A DNA stretch of 17,199 nucleotides from NCBI GenBank assembly GCA_964547725.1, contig CAZJOO010000011.1, positions 1 to 17,199 on the forward strand, written 5' to 3'. This DNA comes from JAAZMU01 sp964547725 (GTDB lineage: Bacteria > Patescibacteriota > Minisyncoccia > Minisyncoccales > Minisyncoccaceae). Positions 6,444 through 13,068 of this stretch are shown here, piece by piece. The notes beneath the pieces were generated by a model, which saw nothing but the letters and a program-made list of their open reading frames with translations, did not search any database and had not been told where the DNA came from. Each line of letters starts with the position of its first letter. Position 1 is the stretch's first letter. A program made the position numbers and the translations under genes.

Positions 6444-6722
6444 TCAAAAATTTTTTGGATGAAATTCTGAAATAATCAGTATCTCTACATCGAGTTCGTT
6501 GTAGGGATTTGAACAAATCAATTTCTGGATTTTGTGTGTAACTTCTAGACTGTTGTCTGTAATTCTGACATAGGGAGCAATTCTTCCCTTAGAATCAATA
6601 ACTATCGCCGGAGAAATTGTGAAGACGGTTTCTTCAAAAATTTCAGGCAATTTGTTTTTGATGATTTTTCTCAAAAGCTCAACTTGGGCGTGTGAGAGAC
6701 AATAAGCTTCAATGTTTGGCAC
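6444..6722 (-). CDS. Small hypothetical protein, possibly of the tautomerase (MIF/4-OT) superfamily
   Basis: This 92-residue protein starts at GTG (6720-6722). After the initiator comes Pro-2 (MPNIEAYCL), the position of the catalytic N-terminal proline in tautomerases. The secondary-structure order is a short strand, a long helix (SHAQVELLRKIIKNKLPEIF), strands VFTISPAIVID and IAPYVRITDN, a second helix (SLEVTHKIQKLICSN) and a strand LDVEILIISEF. This beta-alpha-beta-beta-alpha-beta arrangement with Pro-1 fits the superfamily, but no specific family is recognised. The promoter TTTACA (6759-6764)/TATTAT (6737-6742) is 16 nt apart and carries a long palindrome; a terminator follows the gene. 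Confidence 0.6.
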   Translation of the reverse strand: MPNIEAYCLSHAQVELLRKIIKNKLPEIFEETVFTISPAIVIDSKGRIAPYVRITDNSLEVTHKIQKLICSNPYNELDVEILIISEFHPKNF

Positions 6723-6733
6723 GATGATATATT

Positions 6734-6764
6734 AATATAATAACATATTATATTATTTTGTAAA
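6734..6764 (-). promoter_or_regulatory. Promoter and operator-like palindrome of the tautomerase-like gene
   Basis: On the minus strand TTTACA (6759-6764) and TATTAT (6737-6742) are spaced by 16 nt. A perfect 9-bp inverted repeat with a 3-nt spacer (AATATAATA at 6734-6742, TATTATATT at 6746-6754) covers the spacer and -10. The predicted start site lies within about 8 nt of the GTG. The repeat is pure A/T apart from the spacer, so chance is possible. Confidence 0.45.
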
Positions 6765-6779
6765 GAGTGTCTAAGGGGC

Positions 6780-6837
6780 AAAAAAAGAACTGTTTTTAAT
6801 AAACAGTTTTCTCTTTTAGGAAAACCTAAACATTATA
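6780..6837 (-). ncRNA. Two tandem hairpins ending in a U-tract: possible short RNA or attenuator
   Basis: On the minus strand a -10-like TATAAT (6832-6837, no good -35) is followed by hairpin 1 (TTTAGG 6815-6820 with CCTAAA 6825-6830). Hairpin 2 follows (AACTGTTT 6788-6795 with AAACAGTT 6801-6808) and then, after one C, seven T residues (6786 down to 6780). This is a complete terminator with no protein gene in front of it on that strand. It could end a very short RNA or act as a leader attenuator for the gene at 6444-6722. Confidence 0.3.
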
Positions 6838-6854
6838 TTAAAGAATGGTAATAA

Positions 6855-6881
6855 TTAGCAGACAGGGGTCTTGACTGCTAA
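6855..6881 (+). promoter_or_regulatory. CIRCE-like HrcA operator
   Basis: TTAGCAGAC (6855-6863), nine bases, and GACTGCTAA (6873-6881) copy the CIRCE layout of two 9-nt arms with a 9-nt spacer (consensus TTAGCACTC and GAGTGCTAA). The outer six bases of each arm match the consensus; the inner bases have diverged, leaving one mismatched pair position. It overlaps the -35 of the hrcA promoter, so HrcA would repress its own operon under normal conditions and release it on heat shock. Confidence 0.8.
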
Positions 6882-6898
6882 AATTGTTGTGATATAAT
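6871..6898 (+). promoter_or_regulatory. Heat-shock operon promoter (leaderless)
   Basis: TTGACT (6871-6876) and TATAAT (6893-6898) are 16 nt apart, with an extended -10 TGA just before TATAAT. The hrcA ATG at 6905 is 7 nt after the -10, so the predicted start site coincides with the start codon. The -35 lies inside the CIRCE-like operator. Confidence 0.75.
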
Positions 6899-6904
6899 CA
6901 AGGC

Positions 6905-7600
6905 ATGATTACGGAGAGACAGAAAAAGATACTAGATATCATTATTGAAGAGTATATAAATTCAGCCGAACCAATTAGTTCGCAAATACTAGCTCAAAAA
7001 TATGATTTTGGACTTTGTTCTGCTACGATAAGGATTGAAATGCAGAATCTGACCAATCTTGGCTTTCTTGAAAAGCCATACATTTCTTCAGGAAGAATTC
7101 CTACAGACAGAGCTTATAGAATTTTTGTAGATGGTTTTTTTGAAGAAGATGAGGAGTTTGAAGACATGCAAGACCTTTTTAAAATAAATTCAACCGAGTT
7201 TGACAGAGCGAGGGAATTAACAGATTTTTTAGCCAGCAATTCTTCTAGCTACATTGTTTTTTCTTTTCCTCAGAGAAATATCTCTTGGCAGGCTGGTTTG
7301 AATGATCTTATCAGGGCTCCAGAATTTTCCAACAAAGACTTTATTCTTAATTTCTTGTCTTTTGTTGATGAATTTTCGAGAGAGCAAGGAAAATTAAACT
7401 TAGAATCAAAGCCAAAAGTTTTTATCGGAGAAGAAACTCCGTTTGAAGGGGCTCATGATTTTAGTTTAATTTCTTCTGAAAATGTTTTTAATAACAATGA
7501 AAGGTTTAGACTATCCTTAATTGGTCCGAAGAGAATGGACTATCGTAAAAATATGAAATTAATTAATTCCTTATTAAAAATAATTGCTGAAAAAATATGA
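6905..7600 (+). CDS. hrcA: Heat-inducible transcription repressor HrcA (short form)
   Basis: HrcA represses chaperone genes by binding CIRCE and is kept active by chaperones. The N-terminal winged helix (residues 1-75) is typical: MITERQKKILDIIIEEYINS, then EPISSQILAQKYDFGLCSAT, then IRIEMQNLTNLGFLEKPYIS, then SGRIPTDRAYRIFVD. The C-terminus keeps the family signature GPKRMDYRKNMKLINSLL. At 231 residues it is about 100 shorter than usual HrcA (around 340), so the central GAF-like and inserted dimerisation segments are much reduced. It is the first gene of hrcA-grpE-dnaK-dnaJ, coupled to grpE by ATGA (7597-7600). The CIRCE-like site upstream supports function despite the size. Confidence 0.93.
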   Translation: MITERQKKILDIIIEEYINSAEPISSQILAQKYDFGLCSATIRIEMQNLTNLGFLEKPYISSGRIPTDRAYRIFVDGFFEEDEEFEDMQDLFKINSTEFDRARELTDFLASNSSSYIVFSFPQRNISWQAGLNDLIRAPEFSNKDFILNFLSFVDEFSREQGKLNLESKPKVFIGEETPFEGAHDFSLISSENVFNNNERFRLSLIGPKRMDYRKNMKLINSLLKIIAEKI

Positions 7601-8076
7601 CAAAAAAAGAAGACAAGGTTAAAGAATTGGAAGCACAAATAGAAACTCTTACTAGCGAAAAAGAAGAATGTCTGAATTCGTGGAAGAGAGAGTGCGCCAA
7701 TCATATTAATTACAAAAACAAAGAGATAGAAAGAACTCAAGAGCTGGTTGTTAATTTGAAAGAAATGATGCTTGAGGGACTAGTTCCTATTTTAGAGAAT
7801 ATGATTCTTGCGAATAGGTCAATAAGAGAAGAGGATAAAAACAATCCAAGCATAAAAGGTCTTTTAATGATTGAAAAACAAATAGAAGATGTTTTAAAGG
7901 AAATGGGAATTGAAGAAATTAGTGAAAAGGATATAGATTTCAATCCAGAAATTCATGAAGTCTTAGAAGAAGTCGAATCTTCTGACAATTCAGGAAAAGT
8001 TACTGAAATTATTCAGAAAGGATATAAGATAAACGGCAAGGTTTTTAAACCGGCCAAAGTAAAGATAATAAAATAA
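7597..8076 (+). CDS. grpE: Nucleotide exchange factor GrpE
   Basis: GrpE releases ADP from DnaK. The 159-residue protein begins with a long coiled coil (KVKELEAQIETLTSEKEECL, continuing to about residue 60), followed by a helical bundle with LKEMMLEGLVPILENMILAN. The C-terminal beta-wing is the recognisable part: FNPEIHEVLEEVESSD, then GKVTEIIQKGYKINGKVFKP and a final AKVKII. The consensus is P-x-x-H-x-A/V ... G-T/K-V-x-x-x-x-x-x-G-Y-x-x-x-x-x-x-x-R/K-x-A-x-V. It begins inside the hrcA stop and ends 11 nt before dnaK; no SD is seen before either gene. Confidence 0.92.
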   Translation: MTKKEDKVKELEAQIETLTSEKEECLNSWKRECANHINYKNKEIERTQELVVNLKEMMLEGLVPILENMILANRSIREEDKNNPSIKGLLMIEKQIEDVLKEMGIEEISEKDIDFNPEIHEVLEEVESSDNSGKVTEIIQKGYKINGKVFKPAKVKIIK

Positions 8077-8087
8077 AATTTAAAAAT

Positions 8088-10007
8088 ATGACAAAAATAT
8101 TAGGTATTGATTTAGGAACAGCGATTACAAAATTTGGATCTATTGTTGATAAAGAGCCAAAAGCTTTAGAAAACAGAGAGGGTTCTATTCTAACTCCATC
8201 TATTGTTGCTTTGACAAAAAGCGGCGAAAGAGTTGTTGGTATTTTAGCTCAAAGACAAGCGATTACTAATCCTCAAAACACAATTTTTGCAGTAAAGAGA
8301 TTTATTGGTAGAAAATATAAAGACGAAGAAGTGCAAAAAGAACTTAAGCTTTTACCATACGAAACAAAAGAAAGAAAGGGTGGTGGGGTAGAGGTTAAAC
8401 TAGGCGATAAGTGGTATTCACCTATTGAAATTTCTTCTATGATTTTACAAAAAGTAAAAGCAGACGCAGAAGATAAATTGGGAGAAGAAATTAAAAACGT
8501 AGTTATTACTTGTCCAGCTAATTTTGATGATTCTCAAAGAAAAGCAACTAAGGCTGCTGGAGAAATTGCTGGATTTAATGTTTTAAGAATTATTAACGAG
8601 CCTACTGCTGCTGCTTTAGCTTATGGTTTAGGAAAAACAGAACAAAAAAAGGTATTAGTATATGATTTTGGAGGAGGTACTTTTGATGTAACCATTCTAG
8701 ACAGTTCACCAGACACAGTAGAAGTTGTTGCTACTGGAGGTGAGCCACACTTAGGAGGAAATGATTTTGATCAGATTATTATCAATTGGTTAATTGACAA
8801 GTTTAAGAAAGACGAAGGGGTTGATTTATCTAAGGATGTTTTAGCTCTTCAAAGATTAAAAGAAGCTGCTGAAAGAGCAAAACAAGAATTATCATCTGCT
8901 CAAGAAACAGAAATAAATCTTCCTTTTGTATCTTCAGGAGATTCAGGGCCTAAACACTTATACTACAAACTTTCAAGATCAGATTTTAATGCAATGACTA
9001 GCGAGCTTGTTGAAAAATCTATTAAAAGAGTCGAAGCAACTCTAAAAGAAGCTGATGTTCAAAGAGAAGCTATTGATGAAATAGTTCTTGTGGGAGGAAC
9101 AACCCTTATTCCAGCCGTAAGAGACGAAGTAAAGAAATTCTTCAATAAAGAACCAAACAAATCTATTAACCCAGAAGAAGTAGTTTGTGTTGGTGCTTCT
9201 ATACAAGCAGAGATTTTAACTGCTAAAGAAGAAGGAAGGGTTCCAGAAGGAGACATTAAAAGTGTTCTATTATTAGACGTGCTTCCATTAACTCTTGGAA
9301 TCGAAACTTTGGGAGGAGTTAGTACTCCAATGATTCAAAAGAATACTACTATTCCTACTTCCAACGCACAGATTTTCTCAACTGCAGTTGATAATCAACC
9401 ATCAGTAGAAATTAACGCTCTTCAAGGAGAACGTACTTTAGCTAAAGACAATAGATCTCTAGGAAGGTTTGTTTTAACTGGTTTACCACCAGCACAAAGA
9501 GGAGTGCCACAAGTAGAAGTTATTTTTGATATTGATGCAAATGGTATTTTGACTGTAACTGCTAATGATAAGGCTTCTAATAAGTCACAATCGATTAGAA
9601 TAGAGGGCTCTTTAGGATTATCTGATGAAGAGGTTGAAAAGATGAAAAAAGACGCGGAAATGTTCGCTGCTGACGATAAAAAGAAGAAAGATTTGATTGA
9701 GGCTAAGAACAACGCTGAAAATCTAATTTATACTATTGATAAGACTTTCAAGGATGCGGGAGATAAAATTACCGAAGAAGAAAAGAAACCTATCAATGAG
9801 AAAAAGGAAGAATTAGCTAAAGTTAAAGATTCTGAAGATGTTGAAAACATTAAGAAAAAGACAGAAGAATTGACAACACTGATTCAACAAATCAGTGCAA
9901 AAATGTATGAAGCGGCTAAAGACAAGCAAGCTCCTTCTGAAGAGAAACAAGGAGACAATGTAGAAGAAGCCGAGACAGAAGAGGTTAAGGATGAAGAAAC
10001 TAAATAA
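8088..10007 (+). CDS. dnaK: Chaperone protein DnaK (Hsp70)
   Basis: This full-length 639-residue Hsp70 is the central ATP-driven folding chaperone. The nucleotide-binding domain (about 1-380) has ILGIDLGTAITKFG, ANFDDSQRKATKAAGEIAGF, INEPTAAALAYGL, VYDFGGGTFDVTIL, GEPHLGGNDFD and VLVGGTTLIPAVRDEV. The linker and substrate domain contain VLLLDVLPLTLGIETLGG, then QIFSTAVDNQPSVEINALQG and DIDANGILTVTANDKAS. The alpha-helical lid follows and the tail is acidic and lysine-rich (KQGDNVEEAETEEVKDEETK). The phosphate-1 loop reads G-T-A-I-T instead of G-T-T-N-S, so T12 of E. coli numbering is Ala. It overlaps dnaJ by one base (TAATG at 10005-10009). Confidence 0.98.
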   Translation: MTKILGIDLGTAITKFGSIVDKEPKALENREGSILTPSIVALTKSGERVVGILAQRQAITNPQNTIFAVKRFIGRKYKDEEVQKELKLLPYETKERKGGGVEVKLGDKWYSPIEISSMILQKVKADAEDKLGEEIKNVVITCPANFDDSQRKATKAAGEIAGFNVLRIINEPTAAALAYGLGKTEQKKVLVYDFGGGTFDVTILDSSPDTVEVVATGGEPHLGGNDFDQIIINWLIDKFKKDEGVDLSKDVLALQRLKEAAERAKQELSSAQETEINLPFVSSGDSGPKHLYYKLSRSDFNAMTSELVEKSIKRVEATLKEADVQREAIDEIVLVGGTTLIPAVRDEVKKFFNKEPNKSINPEEVVCVGASIQAEILTAKEEGRVPEGDIKSVLLLDVLPLTLGIETLGGVSTPMIQKNTTIPTSNAQIFSTAVDNQPSVEINALQGERTLAKDNRSLGRFVLTGLPPAQRGVPQVEVIFDIDANGILTVTANDKASNKSQSIRIEGSLGLSDEEVEKMKKDAEMFAADDKKKKDLIEAKNNAENLIYTIDKTFKDAGDKITEEEKKPINEKKEELAKVKDSEDVENIKKKTEELTTLIQQISAKMYEAAKDKQAPSEEKQGDNVEEAETEEVKDEETK

Positions 10008-11095
10008 TGGCCTCTAAAGATTATTACAATATTTTGGGGGTAGCTCGTGAGGCTACCCCCGAACAAATTAAAAAAGCTTATTACAAACTAGCTCACGAAT
10101 ATCATCCAGACAAAAAAGGAGGAGATGAAGCCAAGTTCAAAGAAATAAATGAAGCCTATCAAGTTCTTTCCAATAAAGAAAAGAAGGCTCAATATGATCG
10201 CTTTGGTAGTGACTTTAAGAACGCTGGAGCTGGCTTTGGTGGAAATAATGCAAACTGGCAAGATTTTAGCTCTGGTTTTAATGGACAAGACATTAACCTT
10301 GAAGATATCTTTGATATGTTTGGAGGAGGGGGAGGCTTTGGAGGGCAACCTAGGAGAAACAACAAAAGAGGGAAAGACCTTGAGACATCAATTTCCGTTT
10401 CTTTAGATTCTGTTTTACAGGACCAAGTAAAGAAAATTAAGATTAATAAGTTTTGTTCTTGTGAAAAATGTAGTGGCTCTGGGAGAGAGCCGGGAACTTC
10501 GGTTAAAAAATGTCCTACTTGTGGAGGTTCTGGAAAAGTAAGGGAGATAAAGAGAACAATGCTGGGTAATTTTGCCCAGGTTAAAACTTGTCCTGATTGT
10601 TCTGGAGAAGGTTCTATTCCTGAAAAAATATGTACTGTTTGTTCTGGAGAAGGAAGAGTAAAGAAGCAAGAAATCATTGAAATTAAAATTCCAGAAGGTA
10701 TTGACACAGACCAAGTAATTAAGCTAAAAGGAAAAGGTGACTCTGGAAGAAAGGGTGGAGAGTCAGGAGATTTGTACATTAGAGTTTTCGTAGAAGAACA
10801 CCCTATTTTCAAGAGAGAAGGAGATAATCTATTTATGCAACTTCCTATCACTATGTCTCAAGCAGTGCTTGGTGATAAGATAAAAATAGAGACCCTTGAA
10901 AAAAACAAAATTTTTGTTAAAATACCAAGTAGCATTCAAACAGGAAAAGTGTTAAAGGTTTCTAAAAGAGGAATACCACACTCTCCAGGATTTGGTAGAG
11001 GGGATTTATATATTGAATTAATAGTAGAGACTCCTCAAAATTTAACGAGAGAACAAAAAGAATTATTTTCAAAATTAAAAAAAGAAGGATTGTAA
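10007..11095 (+). CDS. dnaJ: Chaperone protein DnaJ (type I Hsp40)
   Basis: DnaJ stimulates DnaK ATPase and delivers substrates. The 362-residue protein has a J domain (residues 1-68) with HPD at 33-35 and KFKEINEAYQVLSNKEKKAQ. A Gly/Phe-rich region follows (about 70-115: GAGFGGNN, FDMFGGGGGFGG). Then come four zinc-binding CxxCxGxG repeats (CEKCSGSG, CPTCGGSG, CPDCSGEG, CTVCSGEG) and the C-terminal substrate domains (IKIPEGIDTDQVIKLKGKGD; DLYIELIVETP). The start overlaps the dnaK stop by one base. A very GC-rich hairpin lies in codons 10-18. The stop lies in the loop of a hairpin that works as a terminator for the opposite strand. Confidence 0.97.
   Translation: MASKDYYNILGVAREATPEQIKKAYYKLAHEYHPDKKGGDEAKFKEINEAYQVLSNKEKKAQYDRFGSDFKNAGAGFGGNNANWQDFSSGFNGQDINLEDIFDMFGGGGGFGGQPRRNNKRGKDLETSISVSLDSVLQDQVKKIKINKFCSCEKCSGSGREPGTSVKKCPTCGGSGKVREIKRTMLGNFAQVKTCPDCSGEGSIPEKICTVCSGEGRVKKQEIIEIKIPEGIDTDQVIKLKGKGDSGRKGGESGDLYIRVFVEEHPIFKREGDNLFMQLPITMSQAVLGDKIKIETLEKNKIFVKIPSSIQTGKVLKVSKRGIPHSPGFGRGDLYIELIVETPQNLTREQKELFSKLKKEGL
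10036..10060 (+). other. Strong GC-rich hairpin inside the start of dnaJ
   Basis: GGGGGTAGC (10036-10044) and GCTACCCCC (10052-10060) pair perfectly over 9 bp with a 7-nt loop, 7 of 9 pairs being G-C in an otherwise AT-rich gene. It covers codons 10-18 (LGVAREATP, a conserved J-domain stretch) and could slow translation or act as an mRNA thermosensor. Confidence 0.6.
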
Positions 11096-11103
11096 AATCC
11101 TTC
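11084..11103 (-). terminator. Terminator-like hairpin at the dnaJ 3' end, active orientation minus
   Basis: GAAGGAT (11084-11090) and ATCCTTC (11097-11103) form a 7-bp stem with a 6-nt loop. On the minus strand it is followed by a T-rich run (11083 down to 11077, all A on plus). On the plus strand there is no U-tract, so dnaJ and the tRNA can be one transcript. It would stop antisense transcription from the right entering dnaJ. Confidence 0.6.
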
Positions 11104-11106
11104 CAT

Positions 11107-11179
11107 GCCCTCATAGCTCAGTTGGTAGAGCAGCAACCTTTTAAGTTGACGGTCACAGGTTCGAGCCCTGTTGGGGGCA
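11107..11179 (+). tRNA. tRNA-Lys (anticodon UUU)
   Basis: The 73-nt cloverleaf is complete. The acceptor stem is GCCCTCA with TGGGGGC (one U-G pair), the D arm is GCTC with GAGC, and the anticodon loop CTTTTAA has TTT at 11140-11142. The variable loop is short, and the T arm is ACAGG-TTCGAGC-CCTGT. The discriminator base is A, and CCA is not encoded (C, A, A follow), so it must be added by CCA-adding enzyme. The anticodon stem has a G27-A43 mismatch at its top. It lies 11 nt after dnaJ and is probably processed from the operon transcript, as no separate promoter is evident. Confidence 0.95.
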
Positions 11180-11198
11180 CAAAGTAATTAATTTACAT

Positions 11199-11234
11199 AA
11201 AAAAATTAGGAAGTTGCAATTTGCATCCTTCCTA
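11199..11234 (-). terminator. Terminator of the inositol-phosphate-synthase fusion gene
   Basis: TAGGAAG (11207-11213) and CTTCCTA (11228-11234) form a stem; the 14-nt loop can pair further (TGCA repeats). On the minus strand it runs into seven T residues (11205 down to 11199). The stem includes the last codons of the fusion gene. On the plus strand it is followed by only four T residues and may weakly end the dnaJ-tRNA transcript. Confidence 0.65.
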
Positions 11235-13062
11235 TTTTGTTTACGTACTCTGAAACTCCTTGATCTAAGCAGGTAACATTAGTCTCTTTTTTGACTTTTT
11301 TGTTTTCATCAATTGCGATAATTGTTGCTTTGATGTTTGCATCGATTAAGGCTTCGGTACTTCTATTTCCGAAGCTAATAACAATATCTTCTTTATTTAT
11401 CCCAGGAATTCCTTCGAACAAAGAAACGATGATAGCTTGGGGAATAAGGCTTTTAATGCCTTTTTCTCTCAGAGCAAAAGGATAATAATTTTCCTTGTGT
11501 TCCAAGATGTATATTTTGGAGGAGGCTTTCTTGTGTTTTAAGGCCTCGATAGCAAGTAATTCTCCAATCTTCGTATCATCTGGTCCCAGATATGTAAGGA
11601 TTGGTAACTTGATATTTTCCGGAGAAGGAGAATTTACGGCAACTATATTTCCAGAGAATTCTTTAAGAATTTTTTCCATTTGCTTCATTTTGTTAATATA
11701 ACAGAACGAAACAAACAAAGTGTTTTCTTTCTTATTCTCTTCACTTAAAACGACTTCTTTTAATTTTAAAAGATATTCATCTTCGTTGCAGTATTTTTCC
11801 GAAACGGAATTGTTCCAAAATGTTGCATCGTTCTTTTTGGCTAAGTATTCTAATTTTTTACAGATTTCTGAAAAGATTTCTGAATAGAATTCGCCTGATT
11901 GAGAAAGGTCGCTTGTCCTTGATGGAAAAACAGTGATCCATTTGTGATCGCCACGAATGAATTTTTCTACTCCTTCGTATGCTTCATCATCAGTCATTTG
12001 AATGAGTGGATGCTTCATTAAGAAGGCTGAACACTCGAGGAGTGGTCCTTTCATCTTTCGGTCAAGAGCGACTCTAACTAATCTAATGGCGTCGATAATG
12101 ACACCAGCAGAATTTGGTGAATCGGTTACTTCTAATCGGGTAAAAATTTTGATTTGATTTTCCCCGAAACCAGTTCCAAGCATGTGGATGAACGCTTCTT
12201 TATTATCTCCTAAGAAGGGTATGTAGTCAGCAGGACCAACATGAAGATTGTCATAGCTGAGTCTTTTTAATAATTGAGACTCAACAGACTCTGTTTTAGA
12301 AACTTGTTTTGACTTAAGTCTTTCTGCAGCTTTCATGTTAGCAAAGTCGGTGTTTCCACCAACGTTTAATTGATAACTATTTTCACACGATATTCCTCTT
12401 TGAGAGAATAAATGAGCTAATGCTCTGTGAATGATGGTTGCTCCCAATTGTGATTTTACATCATCTCCCAAACAAGGGATTCCAGCGTTTTCGAATTTCT
12501 TAGCCCAAGTTTTGTCTGAGCAAATAAATTCTGGCATGGCATTAATAAAAGCTACATTAGCATCTAATGCTGATTGAGCATAAAATGCGGTTGCTTCTTT
12601 TGAGCCTACTGGCATGTAGTTGATTAATATCTGTGCTCCTGTTTTTTTAAGCACTCTTACCACATCAACTGATTCTTGTTCGGATGGTAAAAAAGTTCTA
12701 TCGTCTGGATAGGTTTTCATTAATTCGGACACACCATCAAGAACTGGTCCCATCTGTACAATAACACCTGTTTTAGGCATTTTTTTACAGAATCTGGTAG
12801 TATTGTTTGGTTTGGCGAAAATTGCTAATGAGGCATCTTTTCCAACTTTTCTTTTGTCGACATCGAATGCAGCGACAAGTTTAATATCAAAGATGTGGTA
12901 ACCACAAATAGTAGGATGCATTAATCCTGGCACAAAACCAGGTTTAATTTTTCGATAATATGCTAGTCCTTGAAGTAAGGCACTTGCGCAGTTACCAATT
13001 CCTGAAATTGCTATTTTGATCGTGTTTTCGGTACATTCTTTAGCTTTAGTTTTTTGCGACAT
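11206..13062 (-). CDS. Inositol-1-phosphate synthase fused to a type-1 periplasmic-binding-protein/LacI-like sugar-binding domain
   Basis: I choose the ATG at 13062 (618 residues): GGAG at 13069-13072 is 6 nt upstream, whereas a longer frame to 13143 would begin in the -35 box. Residues about 14-372 are an actinobacterial/archaeal-type NAD-dependent inositol-1-phosphate synthase (glucose-6-phosphate to inositol-1-phosphate). They include SGIGNCASALLQG, VQMGPVLDGV, NYMPVGSKEAT, CLGDDVKSQLGATIIHR, LNVGGNTDF, SKTESVES, GPADYIPF, DSPNSAGVIIDAIRL and SAFLMKHP. Residues about 373-618 form a complete type-1 binding-protein fold: ITVFPSRTSD, a helix, TLFVSFCYINKMKQMEKILK, NIVAVNSPSP, LTYLGPDDTKIGELLAIEAL, KIYILEHKEN, then DIVISFGN, TIIAIDENKKV and TCLDQGVSEYV. 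No signal peptide is present, so the binding domain is cytosolic and may sense a sugar or inositol ligand. The paralogue at 14661 lacks this domain. Confidence 0.88.
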   Translation of the reverse strand: MSQKTKAKECTENTIKIAISGIGNCASALLQGLAYYRKIKPGFVPGLMHPTICGYHIFDIKLVAAFDVDKRKVGKDASLAIFAKPNNTTRFCKKMPKTGVIVQMGPVLDGVSELMKTYPDDRTFLPSEQESVDVVRVLKKTGAQILINYMPVGSKEATAFYAQSALDANVAFINAMPEFICSDKTWAKKFENAGIPCLGDDVKSQLGATIIHRALAHLFSQRGISCENSYQLNVGGNTDFANMKAAERLKSKQVSKTESVESQLLKRLSYDNLHVGPADYIPFLGDNKEAFIHMLGTGFGENQIKIFTRLEVTDSPNSAGVIIDAIRLVRVALDRKMKGPLLECSAFLMKHPLIQMTDDEAYEGVEKFIRGDHKWITVFPSRTSDLSQSGEFYSEIFSEICKKLEYLAKKNDATFWNNSVSEKYCNEDEYLLKLKEVVLSEENKKENTLFVSFCYINKMKQMEKILKEFSGNIVAVNSPSPENIKLPILTYLGPDDTKIGELLAIEALKHKKASSKIYILEHKENYYPFALREKGIKSLIPQAIIVSLFEGIPGINKEDIVISFGNRSTEALIDANIKATIIAIDENKKVKKETNVTCLDQGVSEYVNKIGRMQIATS

Positions 13063-13068
13063 TTTGAA

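Noticed and set aside
10189..10851. Minus-strand open frame of 220 codons opposite dnaJ
   Set aside because: The plus strand encodes an unmistakable DnaJ; the antisense product is a proline/serine-rich shadow of the Gly-rich and zinc-finger regions.
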